A stretch of DNA of 64,000 nucleotides from Pelagomonas calceolata (Eukaryota > Sar > Pelagophyceae > Pelagomonadales > Pelagomonadaceae): NCBI GenBank assembly GCA_918797485.1, contig CAKKNE010000005.1:1054001-1118000 (forward strand). Reading direction: 5' to 3'. The position numbers and the translations under genes are program-made. The notes beneath the pieces are model-generated. The model had not been told where the DNA came from. It ran no database searches and was given only the letters and a program-made list of their open reading frames with translations. Each line of letters opens with the position of its first letter. Position 1 is the first letter of the stretch. Shown in pieces: positions 37,801-46,866 of this stretch.

Positions 37801-40800
37801 AGTGCTATCCGCAGTTCAAAAATGTAAGGTTCGATACGGAGACCGGCGTGCTCATAGACAAGACCGAGGGCAAGGGCTCGGGGATTAAGAAGTGCCTCGA
37901 AGGGTATACTTCCCTCCGATGGTGTCCTGATCAAGGACATGGCGCTCGGATAGAGTTGGTGCGGAATCCCGTGGAGCATGATTTAGTGAGAGCTCTCCAT
38001 GCTTGGTTACTGTCGCATGATAAGACGGAGATCGGCGCGGATGAATTGGAGCCCTTCTGGGCGACACGCGACGATAAACCGTCCGGTCCAGAGTTAAAAA
38101 AGCTCTGCGAGAACAGCTCGTTACTGACGTGGGTTTCGGATGAAACGATGCGCATCTCAATTAATGTACCCGTAGCTTCGGATAGTCGGGGCTACCTGAT
38201 GCACTGTGACGACCGGACGGAGTCGGAGTGTTTACGACGATCGTTGTTGGGGTGTGGGAGACATGTTTTGAAGTCGACGAAGGGCTCGCAACTGCAGAAC
38301 ATCAAGTCCGGCGATCGCATGTACCTCTACAACATCCGACAGGGCAAAGTACGGGGCCCGTTCATCGCGATCGGCGAGGCCGGTTTGAATCTCGTGGACG
38401 GGGCCTTTGGTGGACATTTCGACTTCCACGTGAGGGTGGCCAAGCCGGGAAGCACGCCGCCGGTCGTCTGGGCCCACGGTATTGGGGAGCGGAAGCCGCC
38501 GATCGGGCCGTGGGAGCCGCCCTTCGCGCCGGTGCCGCAGTCGGATCGGCCGCGCACGCCCCGGTCGTCGGTCTCGCCGCGGGGCCGCGGTCTTAATAAT
38601 ACGCGGCCGGCCTGGCTCGACAAGCGCACGCCGGCCTGGCTCCAGGCCGAGGCGCCGCAGGCGCCCCGCGGCCCGAAGGGCTACGACCCCCGCCTCGACG
38701 TGCCTCCGCCCGGCGCGCCGGCGCCCGCGCCCTGGACCGACGGGCCGCCGCAGCACCCGGGCGCGCCGGCGCCGGCGCCCTGGACCGACGGGCCGCCGCA
38801 GCCTGCAATGGGCCGCGGCCGCGGCGTGGACAACCGGCCGGCCTGGCTCAAGGAGCAGGCGGCGCCCGTCGCGCCGTCGCCCGCGGAGTACGCCGGTGAC
38901 GCCTACGGCACCGTACAATGGGACGAGAAGAACCCCGACGGTCGGCCCGTCCGGCCGCGCGGCGCCGCGCGGTCGCCCGCCGAATATGCGGGAGACGCCT
39001 ACGGCGCGCCGAAGAACCCCGATAGTCGAGTGGTAAGGCCGCGCGGCGCCGCGCGGTCGACGCGCTTCGACGAGCCGCCGCCGCTGCCCGTCAATGCAGA
39101 ACCGCCGCACGGCTTGTCGCGGCCGCCGCCGCCGCAGTTCGCGCCGCCGCCACAACCGCAGCAGCGCGGCGCCTGGCACGCCGTCGACGCGTCCGTGCCA
39201 GGCGCCGCGCCCTACCGGCCGCCGCCGACGCCGCCGACCTTCTCCGACGCGATCCGCGCCGCGGCCACGACGGGGCGCCTGGCGACGGGCGCGCCCCAGA
39301 CCTACCGCCCGACGCCCCAGCAGCAGTGGTACGCCCAGACCCAGCAACCGCCGCCGCTGTGGAGCCTCGGCGACCCCCTCGCGGCCCCGGATCCCAATGC
39401 ACCGGCGCCTCTTGTCAGACCCGACCAGGCCCGGGGCACGCTCGGCGCGCGCATCGCAAAGGAGAGGCAGCATCGTCCGGAGATGACGATGGGCGCGCGC
39501 ATCCAGGCCGAGACGCGGCGCCCGGACCTCGTGCCGATCCGCGACCAGCTGGGCGCCACGGCCGACGACCCGGCCTGGATGCGTGCGCCGCCGCCGCCCG
39601 TGCCTCAACAAGGATCCTACGCGGCGCCGGCGCCGGCTCCCGCCTGGCCGCCCGCGCCGCCCGTGCAGGCGCCGTATGGGCACGCGGCGCCGCGGCCCTA
39701 TGGGCACGCGGCCGCCAGCACCTACGCGCCGCCGGGGCTGTGGACCGCGCCGCCGGCGCCGCCGACGCCCTTGGCGCCGCTGGCACCTTACTCCAACACC
39801 CAGCGCGCGGGCTACGACACGCGCGCGCCGTGGCCGCCCGCCGCGCCGGCGCCCGTTGCGCCGCCCGCGCCGAAGCCGGCACCGGCGCCGGAGCCCGTCG
39901 CGCCGTCCCCGCTCGCCGCCGCGGCGACGGCGGCCGCGGCCGCCGCGCGCGCGGAGGCTTCGCTGGCGCGGGCGCGGCCGAGCTCACCCGAGCCGGCGGC
40001 GCCGCCCCCAGCTCTGACGCCGCCCCCAGCACCGACGCCGCCGCCGGCCGCCGACGCGGCGCCGGCCGCCGAGGACCCCGCGGCCTTCGACGAGGCAGCC
40101 GCGACGAAGGCGGCCAAGAAGTTGAAGGTCGTCGAGCTGCGCGCCGCGCTCGAGGCCGCGGGCGCGGACACGAAGGGCCTGAAGGCGGCGCTCGTCGAGC
40201 GCCTCGTCGGCGTGCGGCGCGCGGCGGCGGCCGGCGGCCGGATCCTCGCGCGGCGCGCGGCCGCGGCCGCGGCGCCGGCGCCGGCACCCGTCGAGGCACC
40301 GGCACCGGCCCAGGCGCCGCCGCCACCGGCGCCGGCCCCGACGGCCCTGGCTCAGGTCCTCGAGACGGACACGCCCCGAAATCCACCGTCGCTTGTCGAC
40401 GTTCTGGCCCCGGCACCCGCAGCACCTACGAGGCAGGTCACAACATCGGACGACGGCGACAAGGAGCTGGAAACGGCGGCCCAGGCCTGGCAGAACCAGC
40501 GGCCGTCGCCCTACGCTCTGCTCGGTCTTCGTGCTTCGAAAAAACACTCGGACGAAAGGGTCAAGGAGGCCTTTCTGAAAGTGGCGGCGACGTGCCACCC
40601 GTCCTTGGGCCAGGGCGACGCTAGATTTGTTGCTGTTTCCAAAGCTTATTCACAGATAAAAGATAAAGCGGCGAGGGAGGCCCACGACAAATCGGAAACA
40701 AAAAGGAAGGACGAGGAACGCCAGAAGCGACACGCCGCCGGCGATTTCAAGAGACAACGCTCGAAAGCACCGGCTCCTTTGACTCAAGCCCAAGCATCTT

Positions 40801-43334
40801 ATGTGGAGCGCCTGCGGAAGATGATGAAAAAAGAGGGGTTGAGGTGGCTCCCTCATAGAGACGTACCACAATCAACCACAGACTACCTCTCATCAATACA
40901 GCAGGGCGTGCCGGCCTGGGTGTCGGCGCGCGCGGCCATCAACGCCCAGAACTCTGATTTGAGGTGGGTCGGGGACGGCCCGGGAGGTGTCATCCTCGAA
41001 GGTTCGTCCGGAGGCGTCCCGGCCGAGACGGCCCAGAGGGAGTTGGTGGAAGATCTACATGCCTGGTTACTGGCCATCGAGGCGGCGGAGCGGAGTTGTA
41101 GCGCTCTGCAGCCTTTTTACGACCTGTTTCCTCACCACGCGTTTTTGAATGTCAATCTCGAGAGCGCCGTGAAAAGTGACCGTAGGTTGGTGTGGCGGCC
41201 CGGGACCTCGGAGTACCAAGGTATACCTAGGATTGGCGTGGCGTTGCAGGACATCGAGAGCGATCGGAGGCACAAGCACCGGTGCGACGGAGAACTGGCG
41301 GCGAACGCCGTTTCTGATGCCATCGTCGCCAAACGGGTCCCAGGGTTCATGGAGGCGTTCCGGCGGTTCGTCTACGAGTCAAGAGGTAGGGAGGCTAGAA
41401 CAGGTGACATATCTCGCTTCTACGACTGGTTGCCCGATAGAACTGCGACGAAGCCGTTCCCCCAGGACGACGTGCGGACCATGGCCTGGATTCAAAGGCA
41501 TGCGCATACTACTGATTTGAGGTGCGACCGGGACGTCGTCTGGCTGCCGGAGCACGCTCCTGCTATTTTGAGCAAAGATACGCGTCTGGTGTGTGTCGCG
41601 TCGGTGGGCAACGCGCTCGTGGACGCCTTTTATGACTACTTGTTGAAGAATAAACTACGGTTCATTTCGGATAAAGATGCCTTCGAACAGAACGTCGCGG
41701 ATGTTACTGAGGGCGGGAAATGTAATCAACATAGAGTCACGGAGAAGATTAGGAGAAGTGTGATACAACAACGGGGCCCGCCGAAAATCCAGTGGGTCGG
41801 CTACGACGGCGGCGGGAAAGCTGTTCTCGTGTGGCGGCCTGCGAATGGTGTGGTCAAGCGTTCTTCTGGATGCGTGGCCGTCGGCGTTGCAGGTGGTGTG
41901 GCCGTCTCGGCGAACAGCGTCGTGCCCAAAAACCTGTTCTGCGCGGACCTCTACGCGTGGGTCGTCTACCGGAACGCGTCGGTCTCGATGGATGATTTTG
42001 ATGCGTTTGTGAAAGCCTTCCCGTACCATCGCGCGCCCAAGTCCAAGCGGGAGCTCGACGAGTGGATCCGTGGCGCGCGCTGTGTCCGAGCCCTCCGGAT
42101 GCTGGGCGACCGCGTCGAGCTGTGCGAGCGGCCGGCGGCGGCCGTGGCGGCCGTCTGCCGCGCGCGCTGCGACGCGGCCGTGGCTTCGGCCGCGATTCAC
42201 GCGGCGCTGCACCCGACGGCGAGCGCTCCGGCGCCCGCCCCGGCGCCGACGCGGCCGGCGCCCGTGGCGGTGTCCGCGCCGGCGCCCGCGCCGGCCCCGA
42301 CGTCGGCGACGAAGCGCCCGGCGCCCGCGCCCGCGCCCGCCTCGGCGGTGAAGCGGTCGGCGCCTCTGGACCCGGCGGCGCCGAAGCGCCCGGCGACGCC
42401 GTCGACGAGCTCCGCCGCCGCCGCCCCCGCAGGTGTCGTGACGGCCGAGGCCTTCTTCGCGGCGCTGCGCGACTGGATCGTAAAGGAAGACGGCCGGACG
42501 AGCGTTGAAATGAAGGAGCTCGACGCTTTTCGGGCGGCGTCGCCGCGTTTTAAGGATGTGGGCTTCGACAACCGGGGCCGCCTCATTGCGGGCGCGGACG
42601 GCCCACACGGGCTCAAGAAGGCGCTGCGGGCGACGACGCTGCTCACGTGGGTCAACGGGGACCCGCCGCGCGTGGCGCTGCCCTTCAGCGCCTCGCCGCG
42701 CGCCGCGCCGGCGGCGACGACGTCGCCGCGCGCGGCGCCGGCCGCCAAGCGGCCGGCTCCCGCGCCGGCGCCCGCCTCGGGCACGAAGCGGCCGGCCGCG
42801 GCCGCGCCGGAGTCGGCCGCCAAGCGGCCGGCTCCCGCGCCCGCGCCGGCCGCGGCGCCCGCCTCGGGCACGAAACGGCCAGCGCCCGCCGCTTCGGCGG
42901 ACGTGCCGGCGCTGAGCGCCGAGGAGGCGAAGCGCGCCGACGCCTTCCTCGCGGCCCTGAAGCGGAAGCTCCAGCCCTGCACGAAGGGTGCGATGGAGCT
43001 CGATGAGCTCGACAAGTGGTTTCGGACGAACGGTCGCGTGCTGTGGCCGAAGGGCGCCGAGGCGCCTCCGGACTTTGACATGGAGGCCTGGCTGCGGGCC
43101 CACGGCTCGCGCGCGGGCATCGTCGTTTTTACCCGGCAGGGTCTGAAGCGGGAGATACTCATGGTGAAGATCGAGCAGTGGGTCAAGCCGGCGAAGAAGC
43201 AGAAGACCGCGGCGCCGAAGCCGTCGGCGAAGAAGAAGGGCGCCGTGATGAAGAAGAAGCGCGCGCGCGAGGCGGGTACCGAGGCGGGTTCGAAGCGGAA
43301 GAAGGGCGGATCGGACGACTTCATCCCCATGTGA
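34812..43334 (+). CDS. 2,840-residue multidomain protein: CCCH fingers, about 15 repeated domains, DCD-, SAP- and J-like domains
   Basis: A single exon of 8.5 kb with no stop. Order: acidic start; two CCCH fingers (residues about 94-137, CQFFLHGTCRFGRSCSQKH and CSYFLQGYCSRGASCVYRH); nine repeats (about 236-1120) of pattern FCDALRQWIL...ELxxFY..HPQFK...G..KALE...LRW......RIEVV; a DCD-like domain (about 1121-1210, GYLMHCDDRTESECLRRSLL to GGHFDFHVRV); a 500-residue Pro/Ala/Gln region; a SAP motif (about 1770-1800, LKVVELRAALEAAGADTKGL); a J-like domain (about 1892-1950) with HPS instead of HPD; five or more diverged repeats; Ala/Pro/Lys linkers; two last repeat-like domains; and a basic tail (KKKGAVMKKKRAR). 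The set suggests an RNA- or chromatin-associated scaffold. The repeat resembles a winged-helix (LOTUS-like) pattern but is not identified. Confidence 0.85.
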   Translation: MLDAWERDSDDDESDDGFVIDTAPPPPAAPAPAVAAPAAPAAATVPEDGFVIDTAPPALPPAPAPAPAPAPAPAPAPALAAKRRASPKPPEARVCQFFLHGTCRFGRSCSQKHERPVCSYFLQGYCSRGASCVYRHESQEDQVTKMLAAAAKKAAAATKEPDKFSSLCPPEQAAKPLARKPPPPLEVEAVGRAGEKKTRGAAVGSADPSVASPQALSALSKLAPAAETVAETTLPPARTPVTGPVASAFCDALRTWILGQGVTEVSAGALQGFHKSHPQFKDVRFAGGSGGNKNIRFAVEASSVLRWVPKEEVQKTSKDFHARIEVIDGEPVVAPAPAPQAPTPVAEAQHVPRTPCDGPVAAAFCDALRQWILGQNRTAVDTTEMGGLTQFYAAHAQFQDVRFCDGNRDSRRPGKRVSLAVEASSVLRWVPVGQGNARIEVVAEGAPPAAAAAPWPPRAPCDGPVAAAFCGALRQWILSQNLTAVASNEIMQFYEAYPQFKTARFCEEGGDPAKGGHKRRLKIVVDASSVLRWVPVGQGIGESLDGVGRIEVVAAGAPPAAAAPPAAAATTPAAPPPPPATHAGAPAYQSQTHLLAALHAWIVGRNLRDIGVGDLSQFYQAHPQFGLKNWPGGGVRKALDGCPNLRWIEGDGNVPGTVSTARIAVVDTWGRLTVQNEAPPLAPGEVRVYDSTPTAQTFFDALRQWMRAKSVSSLDVSGDLSQFYDFHPHLRGVILNQGSPRSATTRGSGLKQALEQCNELRWIDGNRWSKEPARIMLKGVQDTRTTPQAYVDALRSWLLERNTFCDVLVSQLHPFYDAYPHFRGQAKKESKKKRCIEGSSVLAWHEGAFTTIALVDSTLPHTPPPEPKKGGVVMDVAAGQLPNAKDEKALVSALRSWIASQGVRDISVGDLGKFFDAHEAFKLKKWPGGGIKKAVKNSGELLKWYKATAASPAPRIGLGDTAIPSITSTDLCDSLKQWLLSTNRSQVNMSELLKFYECYPQFKNVRFDTETGVLIDKTEGKGSGIKKCLEGYTSLRWCPDQGHGARIELVRNPVEHDLVRALHAWLLSHDKTEIGADELEPFWATRDDKPSGPELKKLCENSSLLTWVSDETMRISINVPVASDSRGYLMHCDDRTESECLRRSLLGCGRHVLKSTKGSQLQNIKSGDRMYLYNIRQGKVRGPFIAIGEAGLNLVDGAFGGHFDFHVRVAKPGSTPPVVWAHGIGERKPPIGPWEPPFAPVPQSDRPRTPRSSVSPRGRGLNNTRPAWLDKRTPAWLQAEAPQAPRGPKGYDPRLDVPPPGAPAPAPWTDGPPQHPGAPAPAPWTDGPPQPAMGRGRGVDNRPAWLKEQAAPVAPSPAEYAGDAYGTVQWDEKNPDGRPVRPRGAARSPAEYAGDAYGAPKNPDSRVVRPRGAARSTRFDEPPPLPVNAEPPHGLSRPPPPQFAPPPQPQQRGAWHAVDASVPGAAPYRPPPTPPTFSDAIRAAATTGRLATGAPQTYRPTPQQQWYAQTQQPPPLWSLGDPLAAPDPNAPAPLVRPDQARGTLGARIAKERQHRPEMTMGARIQAETRRPDLVPIRDQLGATADDPAWMRAPPPPVPQQGSYAAPAPAPAWPPAPPVQAPYGHAAPRPYGHAAASTYAPPGLWTAPPAPPTPLAPLAPYSNTQRAGYDTRAPWPPAAPAPVAPPAPKPAPAPEPVAPSPLAAAATAAAAAARAEASLARARPSSPEPAAPPPALTPPPAPTPPPAADAAPAAEDPAAFDEAAATKAAKKLKVVELRAALEAAGADTKGLKAALVERLVGVRRAAAAGGRILARRAAAAAAPAPAPVEAPAPAQAPPPPAPAPTALAQVLETDTPRNPPSLVDVLAPAPAAPTRQVTTSDDGDKELETAAQAWQNQRPSPYALLGLRASKKHSDERVKEAFLKVAATCHPSLGQGDARFVAVSKAYSQIKDKAAREAHDKSETKRKDEERQKRHAAGDFKRQRSKAPAPLTQAQASYVERLRKMMKKEGLRWLPHRDVPQSTTDYLSSIQQGVPAWVSARAAINAQNSDLRWVGDGPGGVILEGSSGGVPAETAQRELVEDLHAWLLAIEAAERSCSALQPFYDLFPHHAFLNVNLESAVKSDRRLVWRPGTSEYQGIPRIGVALQDIESDRRHKHRCDGELAANAVSDAIVAKRVPGFMEAFRRFVYESRGREARTGDISRFYDWLPDRTATKPFPQDDVRTMAWIQRHAHTTDLRCDRDVVWLPEHAPAILSKDTRLVCVASVGNALVDAFYDYLLKNKLRFISDKDAFEQNVADVTEGGKCNQHRVTEKIRRSVIQQRGPPKIQWVGYDGGGKAVLVWRPANGVVKRSSGCVAVGVAGGVAVSANSVVPKNLFCADLYAWVVYRNASVSMDDFDAFVKAFPYHRAPKSKRELDEWIRGARCVRALRMLGDRVELCERPAAAVAAVCRARCDAAVASAAIHAALHPTASAPAPAPAPTRPAPVAVSAPAPAPAPTSATKRPAPAPAPASAVKRSAPLDPAAPKRPATPSTSSAAAAPAGVVTAEAFFAALRDWIVKEDGRTSVEMKELDAFRAASPRFKDVGFDNRGRLIAGADGPHGLKKALRATTLLTWVNGDPPRVALPFSASPRAAPAATTSPRAAPAAKRPAPAPAPASGTKRPAAAAPESAAKRPAPAPAPAAAPASGTKRPAPAASADVPALSAEEAKRADAFLAALKRKLQPCTKGAMELDELDKWFRTNGRVLWPKGAEAPPDFDMEAWLRAHGSRAGIVVFTRQGLKREILMVKIEQWVKPAKKQKTAAPKPSAKKKGAVMKKKRAREAGTEAGSKRKKGGSDDFIPM

Positions 43335-44002
43335 TCCCTGTGCGCCATGTATTACTTGAATGTGTGCCCTCTGTTTCCCCCCGAGTATATATGTTCTCGC
43401 TTTTATCTCGCATGACTAGTAGTTCCCTAGAGAGTCCCCGGCGCGGCTCGTGACACACATTCACATACAAAGTCACTCGCTATCCTTCTGTGGGCGGGAC
43501 GCTAGCTTTTTTAACCTCGGCTGGACTACGGGTCGCGGCGAAGAGGCTATCGGGTATACATACTAGTAAGTACTGGTTTTATTTTTCAACCGAATTTATT
43601 TTTGCGGCGCCGTCACGACGGCTAAGCGCAAATCGCTCGCCGGAGCGCGGTCAAGAGGCAGATTTGTCTGCCGCGTTCACCGCGGCACCGGTCGTCTCGC
43701 GGATATCAACGGGAAGCTCCTCAGGGGCTACAAACACAGAGGGCGTGCCGCGCGCCCACAAGGACCGCCACTGGTGCCACTACGAGGCGAACAAGCACTG
43801 GATCGAGTGGGTCGACGACGGCCTCTCCGAGCGCGCGGACGTCGGCCCGGCGAAGAAGCGAGCGGCTCTTCCGGCGTCGCTCCGCTGAGCGCCTCTGATC
43901 AGACACGTGCAGCCGGCATCCCCATCGCTCATCCCCGCGCGTCGGCATACGCACATAAGAAAGACGTTCGTTTATACATGAATCTTCTTACACATACAAC
44001 AG
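43335..44002. other. intergenic region, giant ORF to REV1 gene
   Basis: About 670 bp between convergent genes. A forward frame ending at 43888 reads coding-like at its end (HKDRHWCHYEANKHWIEWVD) but has no ATG; it may be a leftover exon. A right half of the palindrome (GACGCTAGC) occurs near 43498. Confidence 0.4.
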
Positions 44003-46435
44003 TTAATCGTCGTCCGGAGGCCGTGTCGCGCCGCACGCCGCGCACGCGAGGAAGGACCGTTCCTTGGCAGAAGTGTGCGTGCGTGTGCACGTCCGACAGG
44101 TCCATCCCTCCGAGGTGCGCGGCGGTGCCGGCGGCGGGGCCGCATCGTCGATCTCGATGATCTCGGCCGGCGCCGGCGCGGCGATGGGTCTAGGAGGCGG
44201 CTCGACGCGCGCCCGCTTCGACGGCGGCGCCGGTGCCTCGGCGCGCGGCAGCAGCGGCCGCAGGCTTTCCACGGCGGCCGCCGCGTCCTCCGCGGCGATC
44301 ACGCGATCGAAGCCCTCGCCCGCGGCCACCTCGCGGAACTTGCCCTGGAGCATGTTCACGACGCGCGCGCACTGCGCCGGGTTCCGCGCGTCGAGGCCGC
44401 CCTCGTGGTTCCGCCGCGCGGCGCACCGCTGCGCGCATACATCGGTAGAGGTGCGGAACCGCAGCACGACGACGGCCGCTCCTCGCCGCCGCGCGAGCTG
44501 GACCCAGTGCGCCCGCTGCGGCGCGTTGTAGTTCGTGCGGTCCACGTAGGCCGCGCCCCCGCGCCGAAGTATGACATCCACCGCCGCCTGGACCTTCTCG
44601 CGGCGCTTCAGCACATCCTGGCAGCACCGCTCGAGGCCGAGCGCCGCGAGGTGGCGCCGGAAGAAGGTCGACTTGCCCGAGCCCGGCAGGCCGACGGCGA
44701 CGACGACGAGGCCCCGGCTCCGGGGCGCCGGTTGTACAACGGGCGGTGGTTGCGCGACGGCGCGCGGGGCGGGTGCTCGTTGTGCAGGCGCCCGTTGCGC
44801 GGCGGCGGCGAGCGCCCGTTGCGCGGCCGCGCGCGCGGCGGGCGCTAGTTGCGCGGCAGTGCGTGCGACGGGTGCCCGTTGCGCGGGCGGTGGTCGCGCG
44901 GCGCGCGCCGGTTGCGCGGGCGGCAGCGCGGCCGCCCGTTGCGCGGGCACCGGCGGGCCCCGCGGCTGCGCGCGCGGCGCTTTTGCGAAGGCCGTCCGGA
45001 TCGTCGGCTGGCCGCGCGGCGGCGCCGGCGCATCATCCAATATAAGCGAGACGCCGAGGCCGCGCACGCCGGGCGGATCTAAGCGCAAGTCACTAATAAA
45101 CGCCCGCACGGCCTCGACGACGTCCCCCGCACTCGGCCGCCAGTTCCGCGTCCTCGACAGCACGTCGCAGCGCCCGTGCCCGACGCCGCCCTTGCACGCG
45201 CCACTATTCCCGTCCTTCGTGACCCAGACCTTCAGTCCTATTTTGACGACCTTCGGAAACACATTTAATTTTTCAGCCCGGTCGACGGCCTGGCGCGTGA
45301 GCTTGGCGGCCAGGTCGCCGAACTGCTGGGCGTCGTCACATCTAAACCCGTAGGAGCACTGGGCGCCGACACTCCGCCGCGGTTTTCGTTCCCAGGTCTC
45401 CTGCTTCGGGTCAATACCTCGTGCGCTCGCGTAGAGGTCGTCGATGAGTTTCGTGCCGCCCAGTGCCTCGCGGACGCGCGTCACCGACGTCCGTAACAAG
45501 TCGTCGCAGGTTTCGACGCCGATGGACTCCAATTTTTCTCTCGTCTTCCGACCGACGCCCGGTAATGAATCAACCGGTTGTCGCGCGAGCTCCGACCGCG
45601 CGTCCTCCGGACTCAAATGGCGGTGCCCGTCCGGCTTGGCCAGTCGCGTGGCGACGCGCGCCAGCAGACACGACTCGGCGGAGCCGATCGACGCGGGGCA
45701 GCCGCCCGTCGCCGCCAGAATATTCGAACGCAGCCGCTCGGCGACGATGCGCGCCCCTTCTTCATCGGAAGAAGATGCCTCGTGGACCAGGTGCGTGACG
45801 TCGGCGTAGCACTCGTCGATGGACACGGCCTTGACGTGGGGCGTCGCGTCCAGCACGCAGGAGTGGGCCCGCACGGCCGCCGACGAGTAGGCCTCGAAGT
45901 CGTAGGGCGCCGTGACCTGTGTGCTAAATCGTCGCGTCGATCTCCACGCCATCGACGCGACGCCTGCTCGACGGCGTGGCGGTGTCGATTCCTCACCGCT
46001 CGACGGAGCCAGTAGTGCCCGTTTGACGCACTGATTGATTTCCACACAGGCCGCGACGAGCGACGGGCACTTTCTCCGAGCCTCCTGCAGCCACATGCCC
46101 GCGTGCACGCCATACTTGCGCGCTTCATACGTGCAGGACGAGATCTCGGAGTTCGACGACGGGCCCGACGAATGGCACACCGCGACGGGCTTGCCGCGCA
46201 ACGAGGGGTTGGCTAGGATCGCGACCCAGGCAAAAAAACAGTCCATGTCGATGTGGAACACGACGCGCTGCCGGCCGTTCGTCGGCGGCCGAGGCGGCGT
46301 CACTTCGCGTTCATTCGTGTCGAAGACCTCTTGCCAGATTTCGTCGCGTTTGCCACCAATGAACGCGAGGCGACTCGTGCTGCCGAACGTGTCGAGATAG
46401 TTCGGGTCGTTGGCCGTCGTGCGCTGCTGGGCCAT
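44003..46435 (-). CDS. REV1-type Y-family DNA polymerase fused to PNK-like kinase and zinc finger
   Basis: Exons 46435..46058 and 45916..44003 give 763 aa. REV1 inserts dCMP opposite lesions. Seen: the pre-catalytic motif DPNYLDTFGSTSRLAFIG, metal-binding FHIDMDCFFAW, NPSLRGKPVAV, YEARKYGVHAGMW, KCPSLV-TAPYDFEAY across the introner, SIDECYADVT, and the helix-hairpin-helix LPGVGRKTREKLESIG. No BRCT domain precedes it. After a Pro/Ala linker, residues about 530-690 form a P-loop kinase like PNKP (VVVAVGLPGSGKSTFFRRHL, then AAYVDRTNYNAPQRAHWVQL), followed by a C-terminal WTCRTC...CAACG zinc finger. PNK kinases phosphorylate 5'-OH ends during strand-break repair. The REV1 C-terminal binding domain is not seen. 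Confidence 0.88.
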   Translation of the reverse strand: MAQQRTTANDPNYLDTFGSTSRLAFIGGKRDEIWQEVFDTNEREVTPPRPPTNGRQRVVFHIDMDCFFAWVAILANPSLRGKPVAVCHSSGPSSNSEISSCTYEARKYGVHAGMWLQEARRKCPSLVAACVEINQCVKRALLAPSSGEESTPPRRRAGVASMAWRSTRRFSTQVTAPYDFEAYSSAAVRAHSCVLDATPHVKAVSIDECYADVTHLVHEASSSDEEGARIVAERLRSNILAATGGCPASIGSAESCLLARVATRLAKPDGHRHLSPEDARSELARQPVDSLPGVGRKTREKLESIGVETCDDLLRTSVTRVREALGGTKLIDDLYASARGIDPKQETWERKPRRSVGAQCSYGFRCDDAQQFGDLAAKLTRQAVDRAEKLNVFPKVVKIGLKVWVTKDGNSGACKGGVGHGRCDVLSRTRNWRPSAGDVVEAVRAFISDLRLDPPGVRGLGVSLILDDAPAPPRGQPTIRTAFAKAPRAQPRGPPVPAQRAAALPPAQPARAARPPPAQRAPVARTAAQLAPAARAAAQRALAAAAQRAPAQRAPAPRAVAQPPPVVQPAPRSRGLVVVAVGLPGSGKSTFFRRHLAALGLERCCQDVLKRREKVQAAVDVILRRGGAAYVDRTNYNAPQRAHWVQLARRRGAAVVVLRFRTSTDVCAQRCAARRNHEGGLDARNPAQCARVVNMLQGKFREVAAGEGFDRVIAAEDAAAAVESLRPLLPRAEAPAPPSKRARVEPPPRPIAAPAPAEIIEIDDAAPPPAPPRTSEGWTCRTCTRTHTSAKERSFLACAACGATRPPDDD
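45917..46049 (-). mobile_element. introner in REV1-PNK gene
   Basis: The 133-bp element has coding-strand ends CTGTGTGGAAATCAA and GATTTAGCACACAG. Target duplications GTCGCGGC and GTCACGGC agree at 7 of 8. It contains the hairpin CCACGCCGTCGA facing TCGATGGCGTGG. The predicted intron 45917..46057 is 141 nt, free of in-frame stops, so retention would add 47 aa. Confidence 0.9.
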
Positions 46436-46866
46436 GACCTGCGTGTCGGCCCGTGATCTGCGAACGCTTTCCTGTCGCGAATCGAGCGCTCGAAACGAAC
46501 GGGCGTGTCCGTGCTCTTCGCCCGGCGTCTCCCGCGCCGCGACAATTGGCGAGCGGGCGGTTCGTGACGGGGGGCGTTCTTTTTCTTTTCTTTGTTTTAT
46601 TGCGGCGCTGGGGGCGTACCTTGCGATTTTATGAGCAGCACAGCTTGTGGTCGATTGGTCGATGTGTAAGCTCGCAGCGATGGCGTGCTCAAGCCCAAAC
46701 TCACGGAGGGATCTATGCGGCTCCCAACGCGGCCTGTGACGTGACGGTAGCGGACGATTGCGGTCTTTTTGTGAAGTGGGCCGGTCCTGAGTGCTAGCGT
46801 CGTGTAAGACACTAGCAAACAGCCAGGCGTAGGCGCAGGGCTACATCTGCTGCATCAAGGTTAGCG
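46436..46866. other. divergent promoter region, REV1 / F-box
   Basis: About 430 bp without a supported gene. It contains one reverse-oriented intergenic palindrome at 46794..46815. Confidence 0.5.
46794..46815 (-). promoter_or_regulatory. intergenic palindrome copy 8
   Basis: On the reverse strand it reads CTAGTGTC-TTACAC-GACGCTAG. It is 51 bp before ATG 46867 and 358 bp from ATG 46435; its orientation matches the REV1 gene. Confidence 0.6.

Noticed and set aside
39415-40425. Long reverse-strand ORF (336 codons) and many other long antisense frames inside the giant ORF and the coiled-coil genes
   Set aside because: High GC and Pro/Ala repeats suppress stops in all frames; these frames are Arg/Pro-rich without domains and mirror real coding sequence.
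43490-43888. Forward frame ending in HKDRHWCHYEANKHWIEWVD as a gene
   Set aside because: No ATG, no clear acceptor and no partner exon; noted only in the intergenic entry.
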